Shown piece by piece: positions 1-12,418 of a stretch of DNA of 64,000 nucleotides. This DNA comes from Rhizophagus irregularis (taxonomy: Eukaryota; Glomeromycota; Glomeromycetes; Glomerales; Glomeraceae), in assembly GCF_026210795.1 (NCBI RefSeq), contig NC_089450.1, forward strand, positions 1,860,001 through 1,924,000. Direction: 5' to 3'. Below the pieces are notes generated by a model. It was given only the letters and a program-made list of their open reading frames with translations. It was not told where the DNA came from and searched no databases. The number at the start of each line of letters is the position of its first letter. Within the stretch, counting starts at the first letter, position 1. Position numbers and translations under genes: made by a program.

Positions 1-139
1 AGTTGTCAGGAAGAGAGTTGTAACGAGCAAAAAGAGTTTCTTGTTTAAGGGCGCACTTAGCGCAAAGGTCCTCAACTTCGCGAAGTTTAGAAAGAACTTC
101 ATCCCAACTCAAAGTTGAGAAGTCATAAGAAGAGGCCAT
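1..139 (-). CDS. Unidentified protein, N-terminal 46 codons (cut by window edge)
   Basis: An open frame runs from an ATG at 139 off the left edge. It begins MASSYDFSTLSWDEVL and continues with a charged, leucine-rich helix carrying a CxxC-like pair (DLCAKCAL). I do not recognise the family. Base composition is clearly richer in G and C than every other gene in the window, and codons end in C or G more often. That would fit a recently arrived or transposon-borne gene, for example a first open frame of a retroelement, but this is inference. The region just upstream of its ATG holds an inverted repeat and a 147-bp tandem repeat. An ordinary host gene remains possible. Confidence 0.5.
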   Translation of the reverse strand, partial: MASSYDFSTLSWDEVLSKLREVEDLCAKCALKQETLFARYNSLPDN

Positions 140-244
140 AGGCCAGAGGAAGGATAAAAATAAAAGAAAAATTAATAAAAAACTTTGAAAAAAATTATTT
201 TATTTTTATGTAAAAATTGTCGTGAGGGCAACGGGAGAGAGTTG

Positions 245-415
245 TTTTAATCTTTTAGTTTTATCCTTTTCCGATCACTGGCTGACGAGTTATTCAACAA
301 AATGTTAAACATCGGCATTATAATATTTCTTGATTTACGTTTACTGCGCCATTTAACATTTTGCTAGATTTCTCGGTACCTAGTGATTGTAAAAAGACGA
401 TTTATAGCTCGTTGG
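245..415. repeat. Imperfect palindrome upstream of the edge gene
   Basis: The block CAAAATGTTAAA near 299-310 recurs inverted near 352-363. The flanks also pair loosely: TTTTCCGATCACTGG on the left and CTAGTGATTGTAAAAA on the right. The right flank leads straight into the 147-bp tandem repeat. The outer sequence (GATCACTGG next to AAAAGG) also occurs in the inverted-repeat element at 58158-58686, so both belong to one repeat family. Confidence 0.5.
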
Positions 416-421
416 AATCGC

Positions 422-779
422 CTCATCGAGACGAATCGAATGGCGGTAAGCTCATCTCTCTGTGATCAATATTGACGGAGTTATTACTTAAAAACCATTT
501 AATATTTTTTAATTTTGGAAATTGATCTAGTGATTGGATTTCGATGTATTTTATACCATTAGATTCGTCTCATCAAGACGAATCGAATAGTAGTAAGATC
601 GTCTTTCTAGGATCAATTTTGGCAGAGTTATTACACAAAAACCATTAATATCTTTTTAATTTTGGAAATTAATCTAGTGATTGGAGTTCGACGTATTTTA
701 TACCATTAGAACCGTCTCATCAAGACGAATCGAATGGCGGTAAGATCATTTCTCTACGATTAATATTGGCGAAGTTACG
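422..779. repeat. 147-bp tandem repeat, about 2.4 copies
   Basis: The landmark CTCATCRAGACGAATCGAAT starts at 422, 569 and 716, exactly 147 bp apart each time. Units 1 and 2 match over nearly their whole length, through the shared TTGGAAATT and TATTTTATACCATTAGA segments. Unit 3 is truncated near 779. A decayed version of the start of this unit (TAGCTCATTGGAATCAT and onwards) lies inside the inverted-repeat element at 58158-58686. Confidence 0.8.
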
Positions 780-866
780 ATACAATAAAGTTTTAAGTAT
801 AATTCTGGCTAAAATTATGTTAATTTTTGGCTGGAATTATGATATACAAATATAAGAAATTTTTTA

Positions 867-943
867 TATAGTCACATCTCTTTATAATCACCAAATATGG
901 ACTGTCCCAAATGTGTGACTATAAAGAAAGTTGACTGTATATA
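867..943. mobile_element. Short TA-flanked inverted-repeat element (pogo/Tc1-like remnant)
   Basis: The left end TATAGTCACATCTCTTTATA pairs with the reverse complement of the right end, TACAGTCAACTTTCTTTATA. The interior is only about 25 bp. The CAGTC-rich end and TA target resemble pogo/Tc1-like miniature elements; the superfamily is inferred. Confidence 0.5.
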
Positions 944-1060
944 AAATTTAATTTTTTAATAAAATTACTACTTTTAATGAGATTAAAAAAAAAGTAATTA
1001 GAATAGGATTTAAATAAAATTAAAATAAACATAGGACCCTGGACATCTCTTATAGAACTC

Positions 1061-1306
1061 ACAACTGACTTTTTGCCAAAAAAGACCTAATTTGCTCTTT
1101 TTTTTATTTTACGTTTTTTGCGATTATCTCGGTATCCAGTAATCTGATTCATGCGGATTTTTTTATTTTGTAGAGCTTGATGAGAGCTACAAAACAAAAA
1201 AATTTTTGTACAAATTGGACCACTGGATGCCAAGATAATCGCAAAAAACTGATTTTTTTTTTTGTGAAATTTAGGTCAATCTGCAAAAAAGTTGCCACTG
1301 AGTTGT
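1061..1306. mobile_element. Palindromic miniature transposon-like element
   Basis: The 246-bp segment folds almost completely on itself. Ends are ACAACT and AGTTGT. Left-arm TTGCGATTATCTCGGTATCC pairs with right-arm GGATGCCAAGATAATCGCAA with two mismatches. The centre, near 1182, is TTTTGTAG..CTACAAAA around an AGCTTGATGAGAGCT loop. There is no coding capacity. I found no clear target-site duplication. Confidence 0.65.
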
Positions 1307-3695
1307 ATATGTAATATTCGGGGTTCTAATAACATATTTACTAGAAAAACATAAATAGCTACAAAAATGGTATAAAATGTATTGTTTAAAAAATGTGATA
1401 TAAAATATAAAAGAAAATAAGTAAGAGCTAAATTATATATAGTGATATAAGTGAAATTAAAGGAAGGAAAAATACATGAGTTAAACCAGTACTATAAATT
1501 TATTTAATTCTGTATAATAAATAGTTCTTTACTATACTACTGCTACACTTTAAACAATTAAAATTTTAATTGTAATAAAATTTAATAATACTTTTATTTT
1601 AAATTAATTTTTTATTAATTTATATCATAAGATTTTTATAACTAATAATTTTATTTAAATTTTATTTTATTTATTTATTTATTTTTTAATAATTTATATA
1701 TGCTTTATTGATATTAAGTTTATATATCATACAAACAAATTATTATGAGCTATATTTACCCAGAAGGATGTAATCATCAAAAATTATTCAAATTTTATTA
1801 AATATCTTTATATTTTAATTTAATATATCATTTTTTAATTTATATTATTATTTAAAATTAGTTAATCAATTATTACTTTTGGACTATATTTCTTATCTAC
1901 TAATTACTTGACCATTTTTTTAGTAAAAATTTCTGAAGGAAAAACTTAGTTTTTCTTACTTAAATAGTTGTAAAATGCTTTTGATTTTATAAATTTCTTA
2001 AAATTCTTTTAAAATTTAAATGGACTTTTAATTTCTAGTTTTAATGAAATTACTTAACTTGAAGCAGTTTTTACCAAAGGTAATTTTACTTCTGTAAAGT
2101 TTTTCTTCTACTGGATTTTTGAAAGTTATATGATAGTGGTTACTTATAAACTACACTGTGACTTCAATTGTAAATTAAATAGTAAAAAGAAAAAACTAAA
2201 CTGATAAAATGATAGAGTAATATATAGTGAACATTTCTATTAGGTTATTTTATAAAATTTAATAAGAATTTTAATTAATATTATGGGTTAAAGTTGGATA
2301 ATTTTAATAAGTAGCAATAATAAAAACATAAAATTTCAGATTAGTTTTCATGTAATTTTTATGGATTTTACAAAAATTCCATAAAAATCCACAAAAATTT
2401 CATGTAATATAGTAAAAAAAAAATTTTGCTGTTTACACAACAATTATTATATTTTAACAAAGTATTTTAAAAATAAGTTATATAATATAAATAAATAAAA
2501 TTTTAAATTTTAGACTATTATTATATATAGATGACTAATTGACCATTATCATAATAATTATATACTAGCAACTGAGCTTTAAATTCTGCATTGGTGTAAA
2601 GTTTTTTCATTAGTTTCTTTATCTTTAAAAGTATTACAAAGGTTTTTCTAGAAAATACCAGTTGAAATAGAAGTGGTTATTTAGAAAGTGGGCTTTTTCT
2701 TTATTATTAATTATCATTTGAAAAGTTGTAGTAATAGATGGAGATTTGGTATCTTTATTCAGTTTTTTTTTCAAAGTTTTCTGAAAATTATGATTAGTAT
2801 TGCTATCTAAAACTTATTTAACAATAAAATTCAAAAATCTGAAATTTAAAAACTTTATTTTTAATAAAAAAATTAGTAAATCTAAAACTTTTCTAAATTA
2901 TAATTAGTTTTAAAAAAAATATAAAAATAGTTTAACTAATTAAATTTATTATAAAAAATAGTTTTAGATTAAATTTGACTAAACTAAAATTTTGAAAAAG
3001 TAGTTTTGACAAGCATCTTTAATTATGACTTTTCTTTTTGTTTTTTAATTTTTTCTTTTTTTCTGAAATTTCAGTATTTTTACTTTTAGTTTTCTTTTGA
3101 AAAAATTGAAGATATTAAAATATTGATCATCTGGGCTAAAAGTTTAATATTATTTAACTTTTTTTAAATTTATATAGATTGGCTTAATTAGAAGGACTGC
3201 TAATGGGATTGGTAGATTTTAATTTTTAATTTTTATTAATTCAAGTTGATCAGTAGAAAATTATTAAAATTAAAATATTAAATTACTTAAAAGCGTAATC
3301 AGTTAAATCTGGCGTATTCACTTGAAATTAGATAGATTACTATAGTTATAGAATTATAAAGTATCAGAAAGACTCTGTTTTCTCATATTTATGAATTTCC
3401 ATTTCAGAATATATTAGCTATTTATATTATATTTTTTCAGATAAGTACATCTATTTGTAAATAAAGCCTAAGATAAAAAGTATTGAATCTGATTATTTGT
3501 ATACCATTTTGCTAATGGATGAAAAAACCCTGTAAAAGTTTGACTCTTTATATTACTTTTTGTTTTTAATATTTTTTATAATATCTATATTAGAATTAAT
3601 TTTGTAGTTTATTAAACTTAACTTAAACTACAGAGATTATAAAGGACTAAGATAAAGTTTATTATAAATGATACTATACCTATATAGCTTTATAA
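1307..3695. other. Gene-free AT-rich DNA
   Basis: About 2.4 kb of low-complexity AT-rich sequence with many A and T runs. I see no reading frame with protein-like composition, no RNA gene and no clear repeat here. Confidence 0.6.
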
Positions 3696-3705
3696 CTGCC
3701 TGACT

Positions 3706-3899
3706 AAGGTTGCGGTGAAACCCCATAGTAAACGTGAAACTTGACAAAACTATATTAAAATATTAATAAAAATTTGGCAAAACTTGACTATAAAAATCAT
3801 ATGAAATGACAAAACTATAATAAACTCTTATAAAAAAATTAACAAAACTGAGGTTTAGACGTTTTGCCAAATTTAAAAACCAGTTTAGCCCGCAACCTT
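3706..3899. mobile_element. AAGGTTGC-ended miniature transposon, copy A
   Basis: The terminal inverted repeats are AAGGTTGC and GCAACCTT. The flanking 10-mers CTGCCTGACT (left) and ATGTCTAACT (right) match at 7 of 10 positions, as expected of a decayed 10-bp target-site duplication. The interior is non-coding, with repeated AAAACTTGAC-like and ACAAAACTATA-like words. It is the same family as 3986-4228 and 58727-58943. Confidence 0.65.
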
Positions 3900-3985
3900 A
3901 TGTCTAACTGTATATACATGAGATTTCAAAATGGGATGACAATTATAATATATAGCTTTAACTTGTTTTTAATAAATATACAGCT

Positions 3986-4228
3986 AAGGTTGCTGGAGAA
4001 ACTAGGGGGTTTTGGCAAGTTGGTGAAATGCCGAAATAGCAAAACTTTGCTAAAACTATATGAAAGTCTTATTAAAAAGTTAGCGAAACTCTGGAGAAAA
4101 GCGAAACCTGACGAAACTTATTATAAATGCTGAAACTGCTGAAACCTTGCCAAAACTATAATAAACCTATAGTAAAATCTTGGAGAAATTAATCGTAGAA
4201 TTTTGAAGAGGTTTAGGCAGGCAACCTT
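3986..4228. mobile_element. AAGGTTGC-ended miniature transposon, copy B, perfect 10-bp target duplication
   Basis: The ends are AAGGTTGC and GCAACCTT, and the element is flanked on both sides by ATATACAGCT (3976-3985 and 4229-4238), a perfect 10-bp target-site duplication. It is 243 bp and non-coding. The duplication length of 9-11 bp is typical of Mutator-like (MULE) elements, so this is probably a MULE-derived non-autonomous element. The superfamily call is inference; the duplication and inverted ends are seen directly. Confidence 0.8.
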
Positions 4229-4238
4229 ATATACAGCT

Positions 4239-6727
4239 GTTATTAAAAAAGTATTATTACTTTTTAGATTATAAAAATTTTAAAAATTATAAAAATTTCA
4301 GAAATTTTAAATTTTACATTTTTATAAAATAAAATTAATTTTACCAAATTTTATAAATAATTAAATAACTTTATTTAAATATAAAAAAATAACTTCCAAT
4401 ATAATAAAGTATTTTTGACTTTTAATTTATTATTTATTTTATATATTAATTTTTATTAATTATTATATTTTAAAATTTTTAAATAAGGATTTTGTTTTTT
4501 ATCGTATTGTATTATATTATACCCCTATAATATGTTATATATAAAAGTCAAAAATGACATAATAATTTCATTTTTGATATATTAAAAAAACTTGTAAGTG
4601 GTCAATATAAGGTTTTTTATAGTATATAGTAAGTGCATAAGTTTTCATACCAGGATTTTTTAAAAAATGGGTAATCTTAATAAAGTTATGCAAAAAAGGG
4701 AAATATAATTTTTTTTTTCTTGTTAAATTACAAGATAATATTTACATATAATTTAAACTAGCTAATTTCTTTATTTAAAAAATTATTTATTTTAGTTGGT
4801 AAATCACTATTACTTATATACTGTATATATATAATTTTAAAAATTATACTGTATAATAATATAATATAATATATATATATATAAATATTTAATAAATTTA
4901 ATGAAATTATTAATAAATTTGAATAAATTGATTTATTAAATGAAAAAAATAAAATTATATAAATTATAATGTATAAACCAAAAAATTTTTTAATTCTAAA
5001 ATATATATTTCTTTTTTTATTAAATACCAGTATATTAATTATAAGAAATTATATTCTAAATAAATAAATATATAAAAATTTAGTAATGGTTTTTTTTCAA
5101 TAATCAGTTGAACTAATATTTAATATTTTAATTACTTTTACATCTGAAATTTCAAAAAAAAAAAAAATTATTGGAATTTTTTAATAATTAAAGAGAACTT
5201 TTAATACATTAGTCATTACTTTAAAATGCGCCTTATTTTCTTTACATTTTTTTTTTTGAAAATAAATTAATGGACTTACATAATAAAATAAAAGGTGTAC
5301 TTGATAGTTCTTGTACTTAAATATAGGATCTTAACAGTCGTTTGTTTTAAATATATAAAGTTATTTGTAATTTTTTAAAAGATATCATGAAACAGCGAAT
5401 ATTTCTGTAGCGTCCCATCAAGCTAACCATTTTGGTAGTTATTTCAATGTTTTTATTTGTCTGAGCAGGAATTGTTTAATATTTGTTCGGATCCTGGTAT
5501 ATCCTAAGGAAGTAATGAATTTTGAGTAAGTATTAATTATATCAAAAATGATCAAAAGTTGAAGGAGTAGAATTTAAGCCTCGTTTTATTTCATTATAAT
5601 CGGCTTTCTCTTGCTATGAAGTCTGAGCAAATATAGACTTTATAATTTCTTTTTTTTTTCAAAACTGTTAAATAATTAAATAATTTCAAATTACCTTTGA
5701 TCATAGCTATTTGTTAATTGATCTAGTATATGTAATATTACACAGAATATTGCGTACTGTGCGGTAAAATTATACAATACGGTACAAGGAAGGTTAACTG
5801 AAAAATCATAATAAAGTGAAATTAAAATAAAATATATGACAACCATTAATATCGGTTATATTTGCAAGATAATGGATTATATAATAATTTAAAAACATTA
5901 CCAATAAGAAACAACAAAACCGCTTCTACAGTCAATGTTGGTTATCACGAGATAATATCACTGCGCCGCAAAAATGTTCGTTTTTCTGAACACATTCACC
6001 AGATCTTGTTGTATTACTTGACGTAGTTCCTACTTTTTTTTTGATGGTTAATATTAATGTGATGGTTAATATTAATGGATTGTTTTTTTTTTTACATCTT
6101 TAAGTCTTTATCCTTTCATTCATTGTATTACGTACCGTTATTTTTACTATTTTTTTTGTCAAATCGCGATCGCCAAGTTGAAAAATATAATGACGATTTG
6201 TTAAGTATACCAATTTCATCTGTAAACCGGAGCTCTTTTTTAATAAATGTAAATTTAGGAGAAAATCTGTATTGTGAAATTTTTTAAAAAAAGAAAAGTA
6301 GTTAAAAAAAAACTGTACCATTTTTATCAAATGTTACCGTATAACCAAATTTTTATGGTTATGTAATAATGTAAATCGTAATTCTATAACAAACCTTAAA
6401 TTAAAATGGAATGATTTAAACATTCAAAAGATGTAAATATTTGGTAAATCTAAAAATCAAATATAAACGGAGAAAGATTATCAGTATCTTTTCTTCATTC
6501 ATAACAAAACAAATAATTTAAGCATTGTTAAAAGAAAAAAAGAAATAAGATTAAAAGATAATAAAGATGCGCTTACTAAGAATATGATGTACAAATTAAA
6601 ATAAATAATAAAAAATGAACATACAGAGCGCATGAAAAAGTACTAACCGTTGAATATATCTCGAACTGCAAAATAAAAGGAAAATATGAATAATAATTAA
6701 TAATTAATTATAATAAATAAAAATAAA
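4239..6727. other. Gene-free AT-rich DNA
   Basis: The sequence is AT-rich with long A and T runs and a TA-rich microsatellite near 4830-4890. Around 5380-5520 and 5900-6030 composition is slightly less biased, but I see no splice-supported or protein-like frame. No gene or RNA is called. Confidence 0.55.
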
Positions 6728-6909
6728 TACACTGTGAAATTCGATATACCGGAACCATGATATAACGGAACATAAGTAAAGTCTTGATGTATCGGAATTG
6801 GGGTCTGGAACGGATGATCATAATATAACGAATTTCTCGATATAACGGATTTTTTGACAAATTTAACTAATGGAACGGATGGTTCCATTATATCGAATTT
6901 CGCTTCATA
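6728..6909. mobile_element. TA-flanked inverted-repeat element with ATATAACGGA words
   Basis: The left end reads GTGAAATTCGATATACCGGA. The right end, reverse complemented, reads GCGAAATTCGATATAATGGA. The interior repeats GATATAACGGA and GGAACGGATG words. This is typical of small pogo/Tigger-derived elements with TA target sites. It is non-coding. Confidence 0.55.
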
Positions 6910-8654
6910 AAATCATAATAAACTTAAATCTTTGAATACATATCTTAATATTCGTATTGAATGAAGGTAAATAATCATTTATGGATCTAAAATTTGAAAG
7001 GAGAAATTTTTCGTAAGTATTCGATAATAAAATATATAAATCAATTTAATTATAAATCATCAGAACTATGAATCTCGAATTTCTTATTATTTAGGCGTTC
7101 CATAACAACACGTTCTTAGTATGATTAACACTTTAGCTCTCAATAACCATATTAGCGTTCTTTTACGTAAAAAAAATTCGATATCTTGTATATATATAAA
7201 GCGGTAAGAGTTAAACATAGAAGGGTATGATAATAAGGACTCTAATCTAACCCTAAACCTTGCATTCAAACATAAGCGAACTTCTAATTATCTAAATATG
7301 TAAATAATGCCATACCCTTTAAAAATTAATAAATTATAATTCATATTTACCTATATTTTTAAGGAGGTATTACCAAGAGATTTAATATGCAGCCTCTTTA
7401 TTTGAGATAATTCTTGATAATTGAAGAATTTACGGACAAAAAATATAAAATATCGATACTTCACGTTTACCGGAACTGATCCAGTAAAATAAGAATCTCA
7501 TAACTTGAATAATAAAATTATTATTTTTTTATTTAAGAATTGAGAAAATTACAGTATCTTTAAAACATAAATACATAAAACATACGACAGAATTATTTAT
7601 AAATTGTTCAGGAAATCTATTTAAAAAAAGTGAAAATGAAAAAAAATAAGATAAAACTTTTATTGTCTAATATCTTGGAATTTTCTAAAAATGGAAAACA
7701 TTAAAGTAACAGCTGATGATTTATATTATTACACTATTACACCGAATACCTATTTTGTCTCTAAATAAGATTATTATTAAAAAAAAATATAAAAACGTCA
7801 TATTCGTATCTTTTGTGACGTAGTTTTTTAGTTATTTGAAAACGAAGTGATTTTCGTGCTACTTTTCGTTGGAACTTTTTGTGATACAACACGCAATATT
7901 CAAATTGTAAAAACAAAAACATGTAATAAAAAAAATATTGCCATTGTCTGACCAATAATGAATTAAGATATTATGCAAAACAATTAATATTCTATAAAGA
8001 AATTCATCTACGACTAAAATCTACAAAAATCTACATAACAACCAATTCGACAATTTTTTTGTCATACAAATATTTTTCGTTGTTTGAAAAAAAAACTTTA
8101 AAACGCGCTTGTATGCAACCCTACTTTTAAATAATTATAAACTTTATTCTATTATAATATCTTTAGAAGTTCATATCAATAGTTATTTATTGCATAGACA
8201 ATAGACAAAGAATGAATATATGCAAGAAGACAAGGACTTGTATTATACAATCAGTTTTTTTTTCCATAAATGCGCGAAAGGCGATTTGATTTTCTTAAAA
8301 ATTAACAAAATTAAATATTTCAATTAAAATTTAATGCGAGTTTGGGAAAAAATATTTATGTTGGCGTATTCAACATAAAAAAAATTGTGGATTTCACGCC
8401 ACTATTGTTTCATAAAGTTTCATTAAATGAAAGAAAGTTGAAAACCGTACTGATTGATTATATTTGATATATATAAAAAATGTAAAAAAAAAAAAAAAAA
8501 AATTTATGCAAAAATCGAGTTAAAATTAAATAAAGATCGTCTTGCATGCATTTTTTTCAGATGCATGACTACTAAAGATAACGTTTCAAGCCAATTAGGT
8601 TGCAAATTACAAAAAAAAAAAATTGCGTTGACAATTAAAATTTACTTTTTTAGA

Positions 8655-8772
8655 TATCGTATACATCGGAAAATAAGCAACCCCCGAAAATAAGCAACAT
8701 GGGCGAAATTATGGCATTTTTTGGCCTGCATTACGTGCAAAAGTTGTGGCTTATTTTCGGATGAATACGGTA
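8655..8772. mobile_element. 118-bp pogo/Tigger-like miniature element
   Basis: The left end TATCGTATACATCGGAAAAT and the reverse-complemented right end TACCGTATTCATCCGAAAAT match closely, both followed by AAGC(C/A)AC. TA dinucleotides form both ends. The CCGAAAATAAGCC-type end is common in pogo/Tigger-derived miniature elements. There is no coding capacity. Confidence 0.6.
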
Positions 8773-9111
8773 TTATAACGAAAAGACAAATATAAAGTCA
8801 CCAAATTTTTAGGTAAAAAAACCCTCATAATTTTTTAAAAATTATTAAAAAAAAAAATTTCACATATTTAATATTCTTATTAAAATAAATTTGCGACAAC
8901 AAAAAATCCATAAATAACATTTATAATTCCAAGAAGTCAAACAACTAAAAATTCGTTCTTAATGAGTCGCGTCGAAGTAAAAACTTATTCGACTCATTCA
9001 AATTTCACAATACATTATTTATTGATTGTCGTCTTAGACAAATTTAACCACAAAACGGTTAATTATTGTTTGTTGACATTCCCCAACAAATTCAATCGCA
9101 ACAATCGCAAC

Positions 9112-9147
9112 TTTCTCAACAAATTTCTCAACAAATTTCTCAACAAA
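9112..9147. repeat. 12-bp tandem repeat, three copies
   Basis: TTTCTCAACAAA is repeated three times without interruption from 9112. The surrounding 8962-9186 frame is open but is made of the repeat and Asn/Lys-rich sequence, so I treat it as non-coding. Confidence 0.7.
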
Positions 9148-9299
9148 TTCACGCTCCCTTTTTATAGTTTAGAGAAATTTCCGTGAAACATTAAAATTCA
9201 TATATCTTGTCATTTTCTCATTTTCTTATTCCACACAAACTTTATTTAAAATCACGTGATATATTATAATTATCCGCAGCATAACGCGCACCTGAGTAA

Positions 9300-9450
9300 A
9301 CAGGCCTTAAAGTTTAAACCTTTTTTTAAACAGGGCTTAAATAGGCCTTAAAGTTTAAATAAACTTTTAAGCAGGTTTTAAAGTTTAAATAGATCCTAAA
9401 GTTTAAATAAACTTTTAAGCAGGTCTTAAAGTTTAAATAAAGCTTTGAGG
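9300..9450. repeat. Degenerate tandem repeat with AAAGTTTAAAT core
   Basis: A (G)GNCTTAAAGTTTAAAT word recurs at least five times, in 24-25 bp spacing. The longer unit AAACTTTTAAGCAGG repeats with a 48-bp period (9361 and 9409). There are no unique spacers of constant size, so this is not an array of the CRISPR kind. Function is unknown. Confidence 0.7.
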
Positions 9451-10220
9451 CCAATAGAAAAATTCATTGGTGTATACATAGTATTAATAGACTTTAATTG
9501 AATTTTTTTTCTGAGATTAGATTATTAATCATTACTAATCAGTAATGAAAAGGTTCCATTTAATCGCGGGTCGTGTTATTTTATACGTTCATTTTATATT
9601 ATGGTGGTGTTTAGTAAAAAGTATTTGGTGCAATCATTTTTTTAGTTTTAATTTCATATTCATTTTTTTTATATATATTGATATTGTACTTTAACCTTGT
9701 AAATTTTCGATCGACAAGTAATAAACTATATCCGAACAACAATTGAAAAAAAGACAAAAAAGACATTAATAAGTAAAATTAAATTTCAAATTTGCAACCA
9801 AATATGAGAATATCTATATTAGGAAAAGAAGCCAAAATCAAATTCATTATAAATCACGAGATTATGGCTTGAAATGTGAATTCGCGTTTCTTAAGATGGT
9901 ATATGTTAATCAGTTACATGATTTTTTGGGTTCACTAATCACTATTATGTCGATTATGTAAAAAAGCGCGTGAAATTTTGAAATTTGGAATATGTTGAAT
10001 AACTTTATTATTTGAATTAGTTAATATATAATTATTTCTTTCTTTTAATCAAAATTATAAGTATAAAGAAATTGAACAACATTGTAATAATGTATTATTT
10101 ATTACAATTTCTTTTTTAAATACTCAATACTACTTGCTCTTTTGCTAAATTTTAATTTTAATTTTTTTTTTTTTTTAACCCACATCGTCGGATTTAAAGA
10201 AACTGCCCAAAATTAATCAA

Positions 10221-12222
10221 TTAATCTTGTCTAATCGGACTTTGCCCTTCCGGATTAATCTTATTTTGTATTTTTAGTAATTTAGTAAAATCTTCTGTTT
10301 GTGGATTTTTGAAAGGTTGTTCTAAATAATAATTAATAAATAATATTTTAAAATAAATTTTATGATGTTTAAAAATATTTAAAAATTATTATCTTACGGA
10401 GAATAAATGTTTGCTGTTGTCCATATGCAGGAGCAGTAGGTTGAAAATTATTTGGAATTACAAGTCCTGCTTCTATTTGCGAAATATTTTCTTGAACCCA
10501 TCGTAATTCTTCTTCAATTTTTCTAATAATAAAAAGAATCATTATTAAAAATTTTAACGTTTATTAAACTATTTATATTATTAAATTTTACTTTTGAATT
10601 TCATTGTCCGGAGGTAATGGTTTTGCGTTTGAAGATAATGTGAGATATTCTTGTGTTGCTTTTGTAATTGCTAGCCATTCCTCATCATAGCTAAATTCAA
10701 ACTTTCCATTTGCCTCAGGAAAATCAATAATCTAAAAAAATAAATATCTAATTATTTTACGTTATTGTATCGATATAAATCACCTTTGGATAATTAATGA
10801 CCTGTAAAAAATCGCGGTCGGGTAAACATTTATCAAGTGCTAGAAATTTTGTACAGGGAATCTGTTCTTTCTTTTCATCTTCTATTATATAATCTTGTAA
10901 AGTCTTTTCATTATTAGATTCTTTATTCTTCTCCTCCTGATTTACACCATCTTTAAGATCAATGTTAATTTCATCTAGATTATTGAGTTCCTCATCAAAA
11001 TCAATGTTAATCTCATCTGGATTCTCAACTAATGTTGAACTCATTTCCTTACTTTCAGAATAAGATGTTGTTCTTTCATCATGATATACAACAGCAGAAA
11101 ATTTCACATGAAGATGTGCCGAAAACCAGTATTTTGGCTTTAATTTAAATAATAATTCATCACAAGCTATACTTCCAAGTTTACCTGTTGCAATCTATAA
11201 ATACAAAGTTTCAAGTTTATATAATTTATACGATTGTATTATGTATGTAAATAATTGAAACAAACTTACATCGGGACCAAAAAATGGTTTAGTTTTGAGA
11301 AGCTTATTCACATTTCCAAAATTTGTGATTCCTGTAGGCCAATCATGTGATAAAAATATGTCTAAGGGTTGCCTAATCTGATTCATTTATGAATTTTGTT
11401 AGAAGAGATTTATAAGTATTTAACTTACGAAACGAATTATATGAATACCTGAGCTAGTTTATAAACATCGTATTTTCTCGTATGATAAGCACTCCTAACT
11501 GTTGATTCAGTATATGGAAGAGTTTCAAAATGACCTAATAAATGATAAAATTAAATTTATTAAAATAACCAATTTCCTCATATTTAAAATAAAATTTTCG
11601 TACCAAAGTTATAATTCCGATGATTATATATTCCGGACATTCCCCCTATTCTTAAGCCACCAAAATTTACCACGCCGGCGTATCCAAGGAAGTAAATATT
11701 TTCGCACACCCATCCACCATGATATCTATTATAATAAACCAGGTTAAAATGTATAACTTTTTAAATTAAACTTATTATGATTAAGTCATCATTCTTACAA
11801 TTCCCATAAATAACTTATGACTTCATGATTTCCACCAATAAATAAAGTCGGATAAGGTGCTTTGAGTTCTCCAGTATAATATTTATAAAACGAACCTAAT
11901 GTTCGATATTTGGCCGGCACTGATAATGATTTAAAATCTTCCGTGTTGCGTATAGCCTAATAATAATGTCGAAATTGATTACTTAAACAAGAAAAAAATT
12001 TAGATGTAATAGATTTAAAAAATCTTCCAACCTGAAAATCACCACAAATCAACAATAAGTCGATTTTTATATTTTCGACACTTTCGATATGTTCCAAAGC
12101 TTTGTATATCTCTTCTAGTTTATTATGACAGCAGCCTTCAATAGCGACCTAAAACGTTAGATATAATTAAACCCGTTTGTATGATGATAATGAAAATTCT
12201 TTCTTCATAAACTTACTTTCAT
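10221..12222 (-). CDS. DBR1: Lariat RNA debranching enzyme DBR1
   Basis: This nuclear metallophosphoesterase hydrolyses the 2'-5' branch of excised intron lariats. Ten exons (on the minus strand): 12222-12217, 12148-12032, 11956-11799, 11725-11604, 11534-11449, 11377-11270, 11194-10784, 10731-10592, 10522-10398, 10321-10221. They add up to 457 codons plus stop, in frame throughout. The first exon is only ATG AAA. Metal-site motifs appear in order: GCCHN, ICGDFQ, IGGNHE, LSHDWP and SAHLHV. The C-terminal DBR1 domain includes [10 protein letters not shown] and [11 protein letters not shown]. An acidic, low-complexity insert ([12 protein letters not shown]..) lies between the catalytic and C-terminal parts. 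The length is close to other fungal DBR1 proteins. It is transcribed divergently from the oxidoreductase gene, with 196 bp between the two ATGs. Confidence 0.95.
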
Positions 12223-12418
12223 TTTTTCGTATAATAAATTGTAACTTTTGTAGGAAAGAAATTGTGATCAAGTTGATCATTTGAGATAGTCAATTTAATA
12301 TCGTCATGAATCATGATTGTCATAATTAATCACAATGATCGTCAATCTGATGATATAAGATAACCTGAGAGATCGATTTTTAGAAATATTTATTTTTTTG
12401 ACAACAATATAGACAATA
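12223..12418. promoter_or_regulatory. Bidirectional promoter, DBR1 / oxidoreductase
   Basis: The two start codons face away from each other across 196 bp, so both promoters must overlap here. The middle carries a run of ATGATTGTCAT, TTGATCATTTG and GATCGTCAATCTGATGA words that are partly self-complementary. No TATA box or TCACGTGA site is evident. Confidence 0.6.

Noticed and set aside
3864-4133. 89-codon frame
   Set aside because: It spans the end of one and most of another AAGGTTGC miniature transposon and reads through their repeated AAACTTG words; no family features.
8962-9186. 74-codon frame with NKFLNKFLNKF
   Set aside because: The repetitive part is a 12-bp tandem DNA repeat and the rest is Asn/Lys-rich; no splice or conservation support.
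9300-9450. CRISPR-like array
   Set aside because: Repeats are degenerate, spacers are neither unique nor of constant length, and the genome is eukaryotic.
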